Shown: piece after piece, positions 23,446-23,763 of the stretch
Numbering within the stretch: position 1 is the stretch's first letter
Layout of the letters: each line of letters opens with the position of its first letter
Assembly (NCBI GenBank): GCA_047618565.1
Contig: JBLHKW010000073.1
Span: 1-23,763 of the forward strand
Source of the DNA: JBLHKW01 sp047618565
Lineage (GTDB): Bacteria > Planctomycetota > UBA1135 > GCA-002686595
DNA: 23,763 nucleotides
Direction of reading: 5' to 3'
The notes under the pieces: generated by a model
What the model saw: only the letters and a program-made list of their open reading frames with translations
Database searches by the model: none
What the model was told of the DNA's origin: nothing
Translations under genes and position numbers: made by a program

Positions 23446-23649
23446 GGGGTGCCTGGGCAGCGGTGGGTCGAGGATGTGACGAAGGAGGTCGACGCCCACG
23501 CAGCGGGCGCGGGCGGCGTCCTGGGACAGGTCAGAACCTACCGCTATGAGCCAGCCATTTCATGGTCCCGGGTACGCGAATGTGGGTGCCCGGCCTGGCC
23601 GCCTGGATCCGATCCAGGATGACCGCTCTGTTGGCACTAGCAGCCCGCC
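23446..23649. other. Upstream region of the TraF-like gene
   Basis: About 200 bases with no gene. A near-perfect palindrome CCTGGATC/GATCCAGG with one base between lies at 23602-23618; it may be an operator or a small hairpin. No clear promoter motif is seen. Confidence 0.35.
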
Positions 23650-23763
23650 CTAAAAACTCCCTACTCGACTTCGCCCTCTCCGCCGCCGCTGCGTCGTGCT
23701 CGTCGAGCCGTGCTCAGCGGCCCTACAGGGCCGCCTCCGCCGTCTCGACTTCGCACTCCTTGC
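23650..23763 (-). other. Repeat-like right edge, possible end of an unidentified element or gene
   Basis: On the minus strand one frame is open from the window edge to TAG at 23652-23650 (37 codons, very Arg-rich: RSRRRRRPCRA... RRRRGRSRVGSF). The stretch contains CTCGACTTCGC twice, 80 bases apart (23664 and 23744). It also has a palindrome GCGGCCCT/AGGGCCGC (23717-23734, two-base loop). The composition is unlike the neighbouring coding sequence, so a repeat or mobile-element end continuing outside the window is as likely as a coding tail. Confidence 0.3.

Noticed and set aside
1..23763. CRISPR arrays, rRNA, integrase/transposase genes
   Set aside because: No regularly spaced repeats, rRNA-like sequence or recognisable transposase/integrase motif was seen.

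Overview
The window is GC-rich, densely coded DNA from a Gram-negative-type bacterium. It has two GT9 (LPS heptosyltransferase family) genes, several predicted lipoproteins, and a TraF-like outer-membrane beta-barrel protein ending in Phe. Starts are mixed (ATG, TTG and GTG) and many genes lack a clear Shine-Dalgarno site. A decayed NHL-repeat gene ending in a membrane helix plus an Arg-rich tail, and the envelope gene set, would fit Planctomycetota or a similar deep-branching environmental lineage. There is no rRNA or marker gene here to settle this.

Left part (1-7200): a partial unknown gene; a secreted DUF3179 protein whose reading frame is crossed by one in-frame TGA; a membrane protein with a GDPD-like domain; a long REP/BIME-like inverted repeat between convergent genes; two divergent GT9 glycosyltransferases; and an LTA-synthase/MdoB-like membrane phosphotransferase. 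The last three suggest a surface-glycan or envelope function.

Middle (7200-14900): an 800-bp relic stretch with the NHL-repeat pseudogene; a xylose isomerase-xylulokinase operon (xylAB); an HExxH metallopeptidase; a small membrane/zinc-ribbon protein preceded by a nine-G tract; the tRNA 2-selenouridine synthase gene (mnmH/selU); and a coiled-coil lipoprotein.

Right part (14885-23763): purF of the [4Fe-4S] type; a GT4 glycosyltransferase with an intrinsic terminator built into its last codons; a B12-binding-domain radical SAM protein; a lipoprotein amidohydrolase overlapping tail-to-tail with a sodium:solute symporter; a TraF-like outer-membrane protein; and a repeat-like right edge.

The most notable point is at 557-1612. 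The in-frame TGA sits exactly where DUF3179 proteins have their conserved Cys. It is followed at 20 nt by a seven-pair hairpin with a GGUCU apical loop, the form of a bacterial SECIS element. With mnmH about 11 kb away showing that the cell uses selenophosphate, this is best read as a secreted DUF3179 selenoprotein that ordinary gene calling would split into two ORFs. No selA, selB, selD or tRNA-Sec lies in the window, so full Sec decoding has to be shown elsewhere in the genome.
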